DNA of 64,000 bases, taken from an uncultured Paraprevotella sp. Its GTDB lineage: Bacteria > Bacteroidota > Bacteroidia > Bacteroidales > Bacteroidaceae. This document shows, piece after piece, positions 31,553 through 40,294 of this stretch; position 1 is the first letter of the stretch; every line of letters starts with the position of its first letter. The notes under the pieces are model-generated. The model was not told where the DNA came from. It made no database searches and worked only from the letters and a program-made list of their open reading frames with translations. Location of the stretch: assembly GCA_944320765.1 (NCBI GenBank), contig CALUIS010000006.1, positions 61,118 through 125,117 on the forward strand. The letters run 5' to 3'. Made by a program: the position numbers and the translations under genes.

Positions 31553-33796
31553 ATGATGAAGATAGGAAAATGGATGTGCGGACTGGCCTGCCTGCTTTGC
31601 GGGCAGGCGGCGATGGCGGGGCGCGTGCCGATGAAACTATGGTACGACGAGCCGGCCAAAGTGTGGATGACCTCGGCCCTGCCTGTAGGCAACGGCGAGA
31701 TCGGGGCGATGTTTTTCGGCGGCGTGGACCGCGAACAGCTGCAGTTCAACGACAAGACGCTTTGGTCTGGAAGCACGACCAAGCGCGGCTCGTACCAGAA
31801 CATGGGCGACCTGTTCTTTGATTTCGGCACGGTGGGGGCGTATGAGGACTACCGCCGCGAGCTGTCGCTGGACGATGCCGTCGGAAGCGTGTCTTACACA
31901 CAGGGCGGCGTGAGGTATGTGCGGGAATATTTCGCGAGCCGTCCGGACAGCGTGATCGTCGTGCGGCTTTCCACGCCGGGTAGCAAGGGGCGGCTGGATT
32001 TCACGCTGAGGATGCAGGACGGACGGCAGGGCGCGACACTGGTGGAAGGCCGGAGAATGGCCGTGAAGGGGACGCTGGACCTGCTGTCCTACGAGGCGCA
32101 GGCCGAGCTGCTGGCCGACGGCGGGACGGTGGAACCCGTCCCCGGAGGGCTGAAGGTCAGCGGGGCGGATGCCGTGACGGTGCTGCTCACGGGGGCCACG
32201 AACTTCGACCTGGCCTCGCCGTCCTATACCCATGGGGACGCACAGGCCGTGCATGGACGGGTGGAAGCCCGGTTGGACAAGGCCGCGCGGAAGTCCTACA
32301 AAGCCTTGAAGGCGGCGCACCTGGCGGATTACCGCCCGCTCTTCGCCCGCGTGGAGCTGGACCTGGGCGCGGAGATGCCGGACTATGCCACGGACGAGCT
32401 GGTGCGCGGGCATAAGGACCATCCGTACCTGGACATGCTCTATTTCCAGTACGGGCGTTACCTGATGCTGGGTTCCTCGCGCGGCGGGCAGCTGCCAAGC
32501 AACCTGCAGGGGCTGTGGAACAACGTGAACAATCCGGCGTGGGAGTGTGACTACCACAGCAACATCAACGTGCAGATGAACTACTGGCCGGCAGAGGTGA
32601 CGAACCTTTCGGAATGCTACGAGCCTTTCATTAAATATGTGTCCATCGAGGCGATGAAGGAAGGCGGCTCATGGCAGCAGGTGGCGCGGAAAGAGAATTG
32701 CCGCGGCTGGGCCGTGCATACGCAGAACAACATCTTCGGCTATACGGACTGGCTCATCAACCGTCCGGCCAACGCCTGGTACTGCACCCACCTGTGGCAG
32801 CATTACGCCTACACGCTGGACAAGGATTATCTCCGCACGACGGCCTACCCCGTGATGAAGGCCACTTGTGAATACTGGTTCGACCGCCTGAAGGAGAATG
32901 CCGAAGGACGGCTGGTGGCTCCCAACGAGTGGTCGCCGGAACACGGACCTTGGGAAGACGGGGTCGCATACGCGCAACAACTGATTTATGCATTGTTTGA
33001 GGAGACATTGGCCGCAGCCGAAGTGTTGCAGATAGAAGACGGCTTCGTGGCGGAACTGGAAGGCAAGTTCGCGAAGCTGGACAACGGGTTGCACATCGGC
33101 TCCTGGGGACAAATCAAAGAGTGGACCGTGCAGGAAGACCGGAAAGGCGACCACCAGCGGCACTTGTCGCACCTGATGGCCCTTTATCCTTGCGACCAGA
33201 TTTCCTGGCTGAAGGACCCGAAGTATGCCGAGGCGGCCAAGGTGGCCCTCGACTCCCGGGGCGACGGCGCCACGGGATGGAGCCGGGCCTGGAAGGTGTC
33301 CTGCTGGGCGCGGCTGTGGGACGGCGAGCGGGCCTACCGCCTCCTGAAGCAGGCGCAGAACCTGACGGACGTGACCATTGTGAGCATGGACGACAACGCC
33401 GGCGGCGTGTACGAGAACCTCTTCTGTGCGCATCCCTCGTTCCAGATAGACGGGAACTTCGGGGCCACGGCCGGCATCGCCGAGATGCTGCTGCAGAACA
33501 CGCCGAGGGGCGTTTATCTCCTGCCGGCCCTTCCTTCCGCTTGGGCCGACGGGCACTTCAAGGGGCTGAAGGCCAAGGGAGGCTTCACGTTCGACGTGGC
33601 ATGGAAGGACGGAAAAATCGTGGAGACCCGCGTGCATTCCGCCGCCGGCGGAGAGTGCCGTCTGTATCTGCCCGGACAGAAGCCTTTGCGGGTGAAGAAG
33701 GCGCGTGGGGGCAAGGTGGACTTCGGGCAGGATGCGGACGGGACAGTGTCTTTCCGCACGAAAGCGGGGAAGAGCTACTGTATTTGCTGGAATTGA
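31553..33796 (+). CDS. GH95 alpha-L-fucosidase / alpha-L-galactosidase-type enzyme
   Basis: About 747 aa from ATG 31553, with a signal peptide (WMCGLACLLCGQAAMA). The N-terminal beta-domain (KLWYDEPAKVWMTSALPVGNGEIGAMFFGG) is followed by an alpha/alpha barrel. Conserved GH95 positions are visible: the Asn pair in NINVQMNYWPAEVTN, the acid Glu E459 (numbering from this start) in PNEWSPEHGP and D633 in QIDGNFGATAGIAEM. The family inverts alpha-1,2-fucosyl (or alpha-galactosyl) linkages in host glycans or in plant xyloglucan and rhamnogalacturonan. Which sugar it takes is not evident. Single gene; promoter inside a repeat-rich region. Confidence 0.9.
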   Translation: MMKIGKWMCGLACLLCGQAAMAGRVPMKLWYDEPAKVWMTSALPVGNGEIGAMFFGGVDREQLQFNDKTLWSGSTTKRGSYQNMGDLFFDFGTVGAYEDYRRELSLDDAVGSVSYTQGGVRYVREYFASRPDSVIVVRLSTPGSKGRLDFTLRMQDGRQGATLVEGRRMAVKGTLDLLSYEAQAELLADGGTVEPVPGGLKVSGADAVTVLLTGATNFDLASPSYTHGDAQAVHGRVEARLDKAARKSYKALKAAHLADYRPLFARVELDLGAEMPDYATDELVRGHKDHPYLDMLYFQYGRYLMLGSSRGGQLPSNLQGLWNNVNNPAWECDYHSNINVQMNYWPAEVTNLSECYEPFIKYVSIEAMKEGGSWQQVARKENCRGWAVHTQNNIFGYTDWLINRPANAWYCTHLWQHYAYTLDKDYLRTTAYPVMKATCEYWFDRLKENAEGRLVAPNEWSPEHGPWEDGVAYAQQLIYALFEETLAAAEVLQIEDGFVAELEGKFAKLDNGLHIGSWGQIKEWTVQEDRKGDHQRHLSHLMALYPCDQISWLKDPKYAEAAKVALDSRGDGATGWSRAWKVSCWARLWDGERAYRLLKQAQNLTDVTIVSMDDNAGGVYENLFCAHPSFQIDGNFGATAGIAEMLLQNTPRGVYLLPALPSAWADGHFKGLKAKGGFTFDVAWKDGKIVETRVHSAAGGECRLYLPGQKPLRVKKARGGKVDFGQDADGTVSFRTKAGKSYCICWN

Positions 33797-33811
33797 ACTC
33801 ATGAAAAGGAC

Positions 33812-33865
33812 GGACCGCCATGGCCGGACAAAGGCCGTAAAAAGCTGTGGCGGCCCGCCTTTTTT
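33812..33865 (+). terminator. Terminator after GH95
   Basis: GG-CCGCCA at 33812-33820 pairs with TGGCGG-CC at 33848-33856, followed by CGCC and a T6 run. Confidence 0.6.
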
Positions 33866-33919
33866 GTCTTACGTGATGAGTTTGTTAAGGAAAAAGTCAC
33901 TTTTTACTTTTATTTTCGT

Positions 33920-33927
33920 TATCTTTG
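33920..33927 (+). promoter_or_regulatory. -7 element for the nitrilase-ior operon
   Basis: TATCTTTG, 24 bases before the ATG at 33951. Confidence 0.6.
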
Positions 33928-33950
33928 TGCGGATATAATATTAAATCGGC

Positions 33951-34715
33951 ATGAAAATAACACTTTTGCAACAAGATATTTCGTGGGGGAATCCGGCGGA
34001 GAACCGGGAGAAGGCCGAGCGTGCCATGGATGCTCGCCCGGGGGCGGACCTTTATGTGCTGCCCGAGATGTTCTCCACCGGATTCTGCACGGAGCCTGAG
34101 GGGCTGGCCGAACCGGCGGACAGCGGCACGCTCCATTGGATGCGCCGCTATGCGCAGGTGCACGACTGCGCCGTGGCCGGCAGTGTGGCCGTGCAAGAGG
34201 ACGGCCGTTACTACAACCGCTTCTATTTTGTGAAGCCGGACGGCGAGGTGCATTCGTATGATAAAAAGCATTTGTTCACTTACGGTGGCGAAGACAAACG
34301 CTTTACGGCAGGGCGCGAGCGGGTGGTGGTGGAATTCCGCGGCGTGCGCGTCCTCTTGCAGGTGTGCTACGATTTGCGCTTCCCCGTATGGGCGCGCAAC
34401 CGGAAGGATTATGACATGATATTGTATGTGGCCAGCTGGCCCACCTCGCGTGTGGAGGCCTGGCTGGCCTTGCTGAGGGCGCGGGCCATCGAGAACCAGT
34501 GCTACGTGGCGGGCGTGAACCGTGTGGGGACGGACCCGGCGTGCGAGTATTGCGGCGGCACGCTGGTGATAGACCCTTACGGGCAGACGCTGGCCGAGTG
34601 CGGGCGGGGCAAGGCATGTGCCGTGACGGCCGAGGTGGACATGGAGCAGTTGGAGCATTTCCGCAGCAAGTTCCCCGTTCTGGAGGATGCGGACGATTTT
34701 ACGTTGAACAGTTAA
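33951..34715 (+). CDS. Nitrilase-superfamily amidohydrolase (omega-amidase type)
   Basis: A 254-aa cytosolic enzyme with the complete Glu-Lys-Cys triad: E39 in YVLPEMF, K105 in SYDKKHLF and C139 in LQVCYDLRFPVWAR. The size and the GFCTEP, TYGGEDKRFTAG and GVNRVGTD segments resemble omega-amidases and YafV. These hydrolyse 2-oxoglutaramate or 2-oxosuccinamate, the by-products when glutamine or asparagine serves as amino donor. As first gene of an operon with an aminotransferase and indolepyruvate oxidoreductase, it may pull transamination by removing the ketoacid amide. That role is inferred. iorA starts 24 bases downstream. Confidence 0.85.
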   Translation: MKITLLQQDISWGNPAENREKAERAMDARPGADLYVLPEMFSTGFCTEPEGLAEPADSGTLHWMRRYAQVHDCAVAGSVAVQEDGRYYNRFYFVKPDGEVHSYDKKHLFTYGGEDKRFTAGRERVVVEFRGVRVLLQVCYDLRFPVWARNRKDYDMILYVASWPTSRVEAWLALLRARAIENQCYVAGVNRVGTDPACEYCGGTLVIDPYGQTLAECGRGKACAVTAEVDMEQLEHFRSKFPVLEDADDFTLNS

Positions 34716-34739
34716 ACCGATAAATAGAGAACAACAAGT

Positions 34740-36353
34740 ATGGAAAAGAAACTTTTGTTGGGTGACGAGGCGATAGCCTTGGGAGCTATCCATGCGGGCA
34801 TCCGGGGCGTGTATGCCTATCCCGGAACGCCGAGCACCGAAATCACCGAATATATCCAGCGGCATCCGCTGGCCCGCGAACGCGGGCTGCACAGCACGTG
34901 GTGCGCGAACGAGAAGACGGCTGTGGAGGCCGCATTGGGCGTCTCGTATGCCGGAGGGCGTGTGATTGCCTGTATGAAGCACGTGGGGCTGAATGTGGCG
35001 GCGGATGCCTTCGTGAACTCTGCCATCACGGGGGTGAACGGCGGCATGATTGTCATCGTGGCGGATGACCCCTCCATGCACTCTTCGCAGAACGAGCAGG
35101 ACTCTCGTTTCTACGGTAAATTTTCGCTGATGCCCGTGTTGGAGCCGTCCACGCAGCAGGAGGCTTATGACATGATGGAGTACGGTTTCGAGCTTTCCGA
35201 GCGGGAGAAGCTTCCGGTGCTGATGCGCATCGTGATGAGGCTGGCACACTCCCGTGCCGCCGTGGAAGTGAAGGAGACGGCCCGCGAAGTGCAGGCCCTG
35301 CCTTGTGCCAAAGATCCGGCTGGGTGGGTGCTCCTTCCGGCTAATTCGCGCCGTAAATATGCGGCGTTGGTGGAGCAGCAGCCCCGTCTGGAAGAGCTGG
35401 CACTCCATGCGCCTTATACGCGCTATGAGCCATCGGCAGAGGTGAAGCCGGTAGGCATCCTGGCTTGCGGCATCGGCTATAATTATGTAAAGGAGGTCAA
35501 GGAAGCCGCCGGGAAGTTCAACCTCCTGAAGGTGACCCAATATCCGTTGCCGGTGGAGCTGGTGCGCCGCTTGGCCGCCGAGAGCCGCGAGATACTGGTG
35601 GTGGAGGACGGGCAGCCGTTCGCCGAGGAAATCATTCCGGGCATGTTGTCGGCAGACTATCCGGTGAAGGGCCGGTTGACGGGCGACCTGCCCCGCACCG
35701 GCGAGCTGACGCCCGACAGCGTGGCCACGGCCATGGGATTCCGCCCCGAGCGTTATTTCGACTTGCCGAAAGAGGTGGTGTCCCGCCCGCCCGCCTTGTG
35801 CCAGGGATGCGGCCACCGCGATGTCTATACAGCCTTGAACGAGGTGGTGAAGGAGTATCCGGAGGCCCGTGTGTTTGCCGATATCGGGTGCTATACCCTT
35901 GGGGCTTTGCCGCCGTTCCGTGCCATTGACACCTGCCTCGACATGGGCGCGTCCATCACGATGGCCAAGGGTGCGGCCGACGCGGGCGTGTTCCCGGCCA
36001 TTGCCGTCATCGGCGACTCCACCTTCACGCATTCCGGCATGACGGGATTGCTGGACGCGGTGAACGACAAGGCGCAGATTACGGTCGTCATTTCGGACAA
36101 CTTGACCACGGCCATGACCGGCGGACAGGATTCGGCCGGAACGAACAAGTTCGAGGCCATCTGCCTGGGACTCGGCGTGGAGCCGGAACACGTGCGTGTG
36201 GTGGTGCCCCTGCCCAAGAACATGGAAGAAATCACCCGCATCCTTCGCGAGGAAATAGAGTACAAAGGCGTGTCGGTGATTATCCCGCGCAGGGAATGCA
36301 TCCAGACCTTGAACAGAAAACTGAAACAAAAGAAAGCTGAAAAGAAATCATGA
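34740..36353 (+). CDS. iorA: Indolepyruvate ferredoxin oxidoreductase, alpha subunit, lacking the ferredoxin domain
   Basis: A 537-aa protein that oxidatively decarboxylates aryl pyruvates to aryl-acetyl-CoA with TPP. The PYR domain is at the N-terminus (GVYAYPGTPSTEITEYI, CANEKTAVEAALG). The PP domain shows CQGCGHRDVY and the TPP site GDSTFTHSGMTGLLDAVND with VISDN. Archaeal IorA continues into two 4Fe-4S clusters; here the protein stops at LKQKKAEKKS with no CxxCxxC repeats, so electrons must leave through another carrier. The reaction can also run in the reductive direction in anaerobes. It overlaps iorB by 4 bases. Confidence 0.92.
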   Translation: MEKKLLLGDEAIALGAIHAGIRGVYAYPGTPSTEITEYIQRHPLARERGLHSTWCANEKTAVEAALGVSYAGGRVIACMKHVGLNVAADAFVNSAITGVNGGMIVIVADDPSMHSSQNEQDSRFYGKFSLMPVLEPSTQQEAYDMMEYGFELSEREKLPVLMRIVMRLAHSRAAVEVKETAREVQALPCAKDPAGWVLLPANSRRKYAALVEQQPRLEELALHAPYTRYEPSAEVKPVGILACGIGYNYVKEVKEAAGKFNLLKVTQYPLPVELVRRLAAESREILVVEDGQPFAEEIIPGMLSADYPVKGRLTGDLPRTGELTPDSVATAMGFRPERYFDLPKEVVSRPPALCQGCGHRDVYTALNEVVKEYPEARVFADIGCYTLGALPPFRAIDTCLDMGASITMAKGAADAGVFPAIAVIGDSTFTHSGMTGLLDAVNDKAQITVVISDNLTTAMTGGQDSAGTNKFEAICLGLGVEPEHVRVVVPLPKNMEEITRILREEIEYKGVSVIIPRRECIQTLNRKLKQKKAEKKS

Positions 36354-36931
36354 AACAGGACATCATACTTTCGGGCGTGGGAGGACAAGGTATCCTCTCC
36401 ATCGCCACCATGATCGGCGAAGCGGCCACGCAGGCCGGGCTGACACTGAAGCAGGCGGAGGTACACGGGATGAGCCAGCGCGGAGGAGACGTGCAGTCCA
36501 ACCTGAGGTTGTCGGACGGGGAAATCGCGTCCGACCTGATTACGGCCGGCACGGCGGACATGATTCTGTCGCTGGAGCCGATGGAAGCCTTGCGTTATCT
36601 GCCCTATTTAAATAAGGACGGCTGGGTGATTACTTCTTCCTCGCCGTTCAAGAACATCCCGAACTATCCCGATGACGAGGCACTGAAAGCCGACTTCCGC
36701 ACGTTGCCCCACGTGGTGACGGTGGATGTGGAGGCGATGGCCAAAGAGCATTCCATGCCGAAATGCGCCAATGTGATTCTGTTGGGCGCGGCGGCCCGCT
36801 ATCTGAAAATCCTTTCCGTGGAACAGCTGAGGGCGAGCATCGCCCGGGTGTTCGGCTCGAAAGGGGAGGCTGTGGTGGAGATGAACCAGAGGGCCTTTGA
36901 TTTGGGCTATGCCGCGTCGGAATCTAAATGA
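36350..36931 (+). CDS. iorB: Indolepyruvate ferredoxin oxidoreductase, beta subunit
   Basis: A 193-aa gamma-domain-type subunit. The start overlaps the iorA stop (ATGA). The family pattern IILSGVGGQGILSIATMIGEAA is at the N-terminus, followed by AEVHGMSQRGGDVQSNLRL, which sits at the CoA-binding side in related 2-oxoacid oxidoreductases. LGAAARYLKIL and FGSKGEAVVEMNQRAFDLG occur near the end. It forms the heteromer with IorA; neither works alone. The translational overlap fits 1:1 synthesis. The aminotransferase begins 9 bases later. Confidence 0.92.
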   Translation: MKQDIILSGVGGQGILSIATMIGEAATQAGLTLKQAEVHGMSQRGGDVQSNLRLSDGEIASDLITAGTADMILSLEPMEALRYLPYLNKDGWVITSSSPFKNIPNYPDDEALKADFRTLPHVVTVDVEAMAKEHSMPKCANVILLGAAARYLKILSVEQLRASIARVFGSKGEAVVEMNQRAFDLGYAASESK

Positions 36932-36940
36932 GGAGGAGAG

Positions 36941-38263
36941 ATGAAACATCAGGTTTTTAGTGAAGAACTGGTGGCATCGGTCGTCGGGGAGCTGAAGATT
37001 GCCGACTTGTCGCGTGCCACCATCGGGGAAGTGCTCCTTGTGGCTTCCCGGCTGGAACAACTGACGGGGATTCCTTTCATCCGCATGGACCAAGGTTCGC
37101 CGGGCTTGCCGGCCAACCGGGTGGGCGTGGAGGCCGAGAAGGCCGCGCTCGACCGCGGTGTCGGTTCGCAGTATCCGGCGGCGGACGGTGTGCCGGAACT
37201 GAAGCGCGCGGCGTCCCGCTTCGTGAAGGCTTTCGTGGACCTCGACATTTCGCCGCGCGCCTGCATTCCGACCACCGGGTCCGTGGCGGCTTCCTTCGGT
37301 TCGTTCGTGATTTGCACGCAGTGCCGGCCGGGCAAGGACAAGGTCTTGTTCATCGACCCAGGATTCCCCATTCAGAAATCCCAGTTGCGTATCATCGGAG
37401 CCAAGTGGGAGCAGTTCGACATTTACCATTTCAGGGGCGAGGCCCTGCGGGAGAAGCTGGAAAGTTATCTGAAGCACGGTGATATCGCCGCCATCGTCTA
37501 CTCCAACCCGAACAACCCGGCGTGGATTTGCTTGGAAGACAGCGAACTGAAGATTATCGGCGAGCTGGCCACCCGCTACGACGTCATCGTGCTGGAAGAC
37601 ATGGCCTACTTCTGCATGGATTTCCGTCAGGACTTGGGCAAACCTTGGCAAGCTCCCTATCCGCCCACGGTGGGCAAATATACGGACAACTATATCCTCA
37701 TGCTGTCTTCTTCCAAGATTTTCAGCTATGCGGGGCAGCGCATGGCCGTGGCCTGCGTTTCCGACACGCTGTTCGACCGCTATTATCCTGCCTTGGCGGA
37801 ACGGTATGGCGATTCCGGCGTGTTCGGGCAGACGTTCGTGGCCTCCGTGCTGTATATGATCACTTCCGGTTGTACGGCCTCCACGCAGTATGGCTACGCC
37901 GAGATGTTGCGTGCGGCCACGGACGGCGAGCTGGATTTTGCGGCTGACGTGCGTGAGTACGCAAGGCGGGCTGAACGGATGAAGAAGATCTTCACGGACA
38001 ATGGGTTCCACATCGTGTACGATTACGATGTGACGCGCCCCGTGGGCGACGGCTTTTTCTTTACCATCGGTTACGGGGACATGGGGGGCGGCGAACTGCT
38101 CCGCGAATTGCTCTACTATGGCGTGAGCAGCATCTCGCTCGGCACCACGGGCAGCGAGCAAGGCGGCGTGAGGGCCTGCACGTCCCGTATGCGCGACGAA
38201 CTGTATCCCGTGATGGAGGAGCGGATGAAGGCTTTCCATCTGGACCATCCCTTAGGACAGTGA
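36941..38263 (+). CDS. PLP-dependent class I/II aminotransferase, probably aromatic
   Basis: A 440-aa enzyme of fold type I. The PLP lysine is K259 in MLSSSKIFSYAGQRMA; the Asp-Tyr pair and the Asn of the cofactor site appear in IVYSNPNNPAWI and VLEDMAYFCMDF. The C-terminal Arg region lies in GGVRACTSRM. Lying between IorB and an arylacetate-CoA ligase, it most likely interconverts Phe, Tyr or Trp with their oxoacids. That specificity is an inference from context. An unusual GC hairpin lies in the 62-base gap before paaK. Confidence 0.85.
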   Translation: MKHQVFSEELVASVVGELKIADLSRATIGEVLLVASRLEQLTGIPFIRMDQGSPGLPANRVGVEAEKAALDRGVGSQYPAADGVPELKRAASRFVKAFVDLDISPRACIPTTGSVAASFGSFVICTQCRPGKDKVLFIDPGFPIQKSQLRIIGAKWEQFDIYHFRGEALREKLESYLKHGDIAAIVYSNPNNPAWICLEDSELKIIGELATRYDVIVLEDMAYFCMDFRQDLGKPWQAPYPPTVGKYTDNYILMLSSSKIFSYAGQRMAVACVSDTLFDRYYPALAERYGDSGVFGQTFVASVLYMITSGCTASTQYGYAEMLRAATDGELDFAADVREYARRAERMKKIFTDNGFHIVYDYDVTRPVGDGFFFTIGYGDMGGGELLRELLYYGVSSISLGTTGSEQGGVRACTSRMRDELYPVMEERMKAFHLDHPLGQ

Positions 38264-38286
38264 ATAATACCATTTAATAAAACATT

Positions 38287-38309
38287 CGGGGCGCGCATGC
38301 CGCGCCCCG
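38287..38309 (+). promoter_or_regulatory. GC-rich hairpin inside the ior operon
   Basis: CGGGGCGCG pairs perfectly with CGCGCCCCG around the 5-nt loop CATGC. There is no U-run, so it is more likely an mRNA-stability or attenuation element than a full terminator. Confidence 0.6.
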
Positions 38310-38325
38310 ATGCAAAAAGAAAAAC

Positions 38326-39627
38326 ATGATTTGGAACAAGAACAAAGAGTGCATGAGCCGCGACGAGTTGCGCGACTTGCAAGGTAAACGCCTGCACAAG
38401 CTGGTGGATTTGGTGTACCACAACACGCCGTTCTACCGGGAGAAGATGCAGGAGCTGGATTTGTTGCCCGATGACATCCGCACGATTGACGACATCGTGA
38501 AACTGCCTTTCACGACAAAGGCGGATTTGCGCGACAATTATCCGATGGGGCTGGTGGCGGCCCCCATGACGGAGATTGTGCGCATACACGCTTCTTCGGG
38601 TACGACGGGAAACCCCACCATCGTGGGCTATACGTACCGCGACCTGGAAATCTGGAAAGAGGTGACCGCCCGCGCCTTGACGGCATACGGGGTGACACGC
38701 GGCGACATCGTGTCGGTGGGCTACGGTTACGGCCTGTTCACCGGCGGGCTGGGAGCGCATTACGGCGTGGAGCATCTGGGAGCCACGGTGCTGCCCACTT
38801 CGACGGGAAACACGGAGAAGCACATCCGGCTGTTGAGGGACTTGGGCGTCACGGGACTGGCCTGCACGCCTTCGTATGCCTTGTATCTGGCCGAGGCACT
38901 GAACAAGCAGGGACTGACGGGGGCCGACCTGAAGCTCCGCATCGGGGCTTTCGGCGCGGAACCATGGACCGAGAACATGCGTCGCGAAATCGAGGAGCGG
39001 TTGGGCATCCAGGCCTACAACATTTACGGCCTGAGTGAAATCATGGGGCCGGGCGTGGCCTACGAGTGTGGCTGCAAGAACGGGTCGCATATCGCCGAAG
39101 ACCATTTCTATCCCGAAATCATCAATCCGGAAACCGGTGAAGTGTTGCCGCTGGGGCAGGAGGGAGAGCTGGTGCTGACCACCTTGACCAAGACGGGAAT
39201 GCCGTTGCTCCGCTACCGGACGAAAGACCTGACCACACTGATGCCGGGTACTTGCGATTGCGGGCGTACCAGCGTGCGTTTCACCCGCATCCTGGGTCGG
39301 AGCGATGACATGCTGATCATCCGGGGCATCAACGTGTTCCCGTCGCAAGTGGAAGCCGTCATTCTGGAAATCCCGGAGATTGCCCCCTGCTACATGTTGG
39401 TGGTGGACCGGAAGAACAATCTGGACACGCTGGAGGTGCAGGTGGAACTCAGGCCGGACAGCTTCTCGGACGACATGGGAAGTATGCTGGCCTTGAAACG
39501 CAAGTTGTCCGACCGCTTGAAGAGCGTGCTTTCCATCAGCGCGGAGGTGAAACTCGTGGAACCGAACAGTCTGCCGCGCAGCGAGGGAAAGAGTACCCGG
39601 GTGATAGATAAACGAGTATTGGCTTAA
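38326..39627 (+). CDS. paaK: Phenylacetate-CoA ligase (arylacetate:CoA ligase, AMP-forming)
   Basis: A 433-aa adenylate-forming enzyme. The P-loop is IHASSGTTGNPTIVGYT, the A5-like motif YNIYGLSEIMGPGVAYEC, the hinge LRYRTKDLT and RFTRILGRSDDMLIIRGINVFPSQVE, and the C-terminal Lys lies in PRSEGKSTRVID. A Cys cluster (ECGCKNG and GTCDCGR) is typical of the PaaK branch. It converts arylacetate, CoA and ATP to aryl-acetyl-CoA, AMP and PPi. Together with IorAB and the aminotransferase it closes a route between aromatic amino acids and arylacetates. Confidence 0.92.
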   Translation: MIWNKNKECMSRDELRDLQGKRLHKLVDLVYHNTPFYREKMQELDLLPDDIRTIDDIVKLPFTTKADLRDNYPMGLVAAPMTEIVRIHASSGTTGNPTIVGYTYRDLEIWKEVTARALTAYGVTRGDIVSVGYGYGLFTGGLGAHYGVEHLGATVLPTSTGNTEKHIRLLRDLGVTGLACTPSYALYLAEALNKQGLTGADLKLRIGAFGAEPWTENMRREIEERLGIQAYNIYGLSEIMGPGVAYECGCKNGSHIAEDHFYPEIINPETGEVLPLGQEGELVLTTLTKTGMPLLRYRTKDLTTLMPGTCDCGRTSVRFTRILGRSDDMLIIRGINVFPSQVEAVILEIPEIAPCYMLVVDRKNNLDTLEVQVELRPDSFSDDMGSMLALKRKLSDRLKSVLSISAEVKLVEPNSLPRSEGKSTRVIDKRVLA

Positions 39628-39644
39628 CTTTAAAGAGGAAGACT

Positions 39645-40064
39645 ATGACCATCAAACAGTTGTCCGTATTCTTGGAGAACAAGAGCGGGAGAATCAATGA
39701 AGTGACCAAGGTGTTGGGGGAGAACGGAATCAATATGCAGGCTTTCAGCATGGCTGAAACTACGGATTTCGGTATCTTACGCCTGATAGTGTCCGATGTG
39801 GACAAGGCGGTGGAAGTGTTGCGGGCGAAGAACTTTGCCGTGGTCCTCACGGATGTGGTATGCATCTGTTGTCCCAATGTGGCCGGTGCGTTGTCCAAGA
39901 TTTTGGAGAAGCTGGCCGCGCATCAGATTTTCATTGAATATATGTATGCCTTTGCTCAGGGCGATCAGGCGAATATCGTCATCCGTCCCAGCAACCTTGA
40001 GGAGTGTGTCCGACTGTTGGCGGAAGAAGATTGCCACATTTTGGACCGGAAGCAATTGCAATAA
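39645..40064 (+). CDS. Tandem ACT-domain protein, likely amino-acid sensor of the ior/paaK operon
   Basis: A 139-aa protein made of two ACT domains: residues ~1-70 (IKQLSVFLENKSGRINEVTKVLGENGINMQAFSMAE) and ~72-138 (VCICCPNVAGALSKILEKLAAHQIFIEYMY). It has no catalytic domain. Free-standing double-ACT proteins of this kind accompany paaK/ior genes in many anaerobes and probably bind an aromatic amino acid or arylacetate. It starts 17 bases after paaK and ends at a perfect terminator, so it is the last gene of the operon. Ligand and partner are unknown. Confidence 0.88.
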   Translation: MTIKQLSVFLENKSGRINEVTKVLGENGINMQAFSMAETTDFGILRLIVSDVDKAVEVLRAKNFAVVLTDVVCICCPNVAGALSKILEKLAAHQIFIEYMYAFAQGDQANIVIRPSNLEECVRLLAEEDCHILDRKQLQ

Positions 40065-40105
40065 AAGAATTAAGGGAAGAGGTTGCCTCTTCCCTTAATT
40101 CTTTT
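40063..40105. terminator. Perfect 20-bp terminator between the ACT gene and tRNA-Thr
   Basis: 40063-40082 pairs with 40086-40105 with no mismatch and a 3-nt loop. The A-rich left and T-rich right ends make it bidirectional; it also lies just after the 3' end of the minus-strand tRNA. Confidence 0.93.
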
Positions 40106-40106
40106 G

Positions 40107-40179
40107 AGCCGACACGGGGACTCGAACCCCGGACCCTTTCATTACGAATGAAATGCTCTACCAACTGAGCCATGTCGGC
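40107..40179 (-). tRNA. tRNA-Thr (anticodon CGT)
   Basis: On the minus strand the acceptor arms GCCGACA and TGTCGGC pair fully. The D-arm is GCTC-AGTTGGTA-GAGC, the anticodon arm TTTCA-TTCGTAA-TGAAA puts CGT at positions 34-36, and the T-arm is CCGGG-GTTCGAG-TCCCGG-like. No CCA is encoded. It reads ACG codons. Confidence 0.96.
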
Positions 40180-40264
40180 TTGTGATTTCGGGTGCAAAGG
40201 TAGGAGTTATTTTTTAAATACAAAAATAAAATCGCTTTTTTTTTAGTGTAAAGTGGAAAAAAGC

Positions 40265-40272
40265 TATCTTTG
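40265..40272 (+). promoter_or_regulatory. -7 element for the GH105-GH2-CE12 operon
   Basis: TATCTTTG, 22 bases before ATG 40295. It lies inside the longer open frame from 40253, excluding that start. Confidence 0.6.
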
Positions 40273-40294
40273 CTGTACTAATACCTCTATTTAT

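Noticed and set aside
33897..36329. 810-aa open frame on the minus strand opposite nitrilase and iorA
   Set aside because: Same antisense pattern; crosses the promoter and two genes with intact catalytic motifs.
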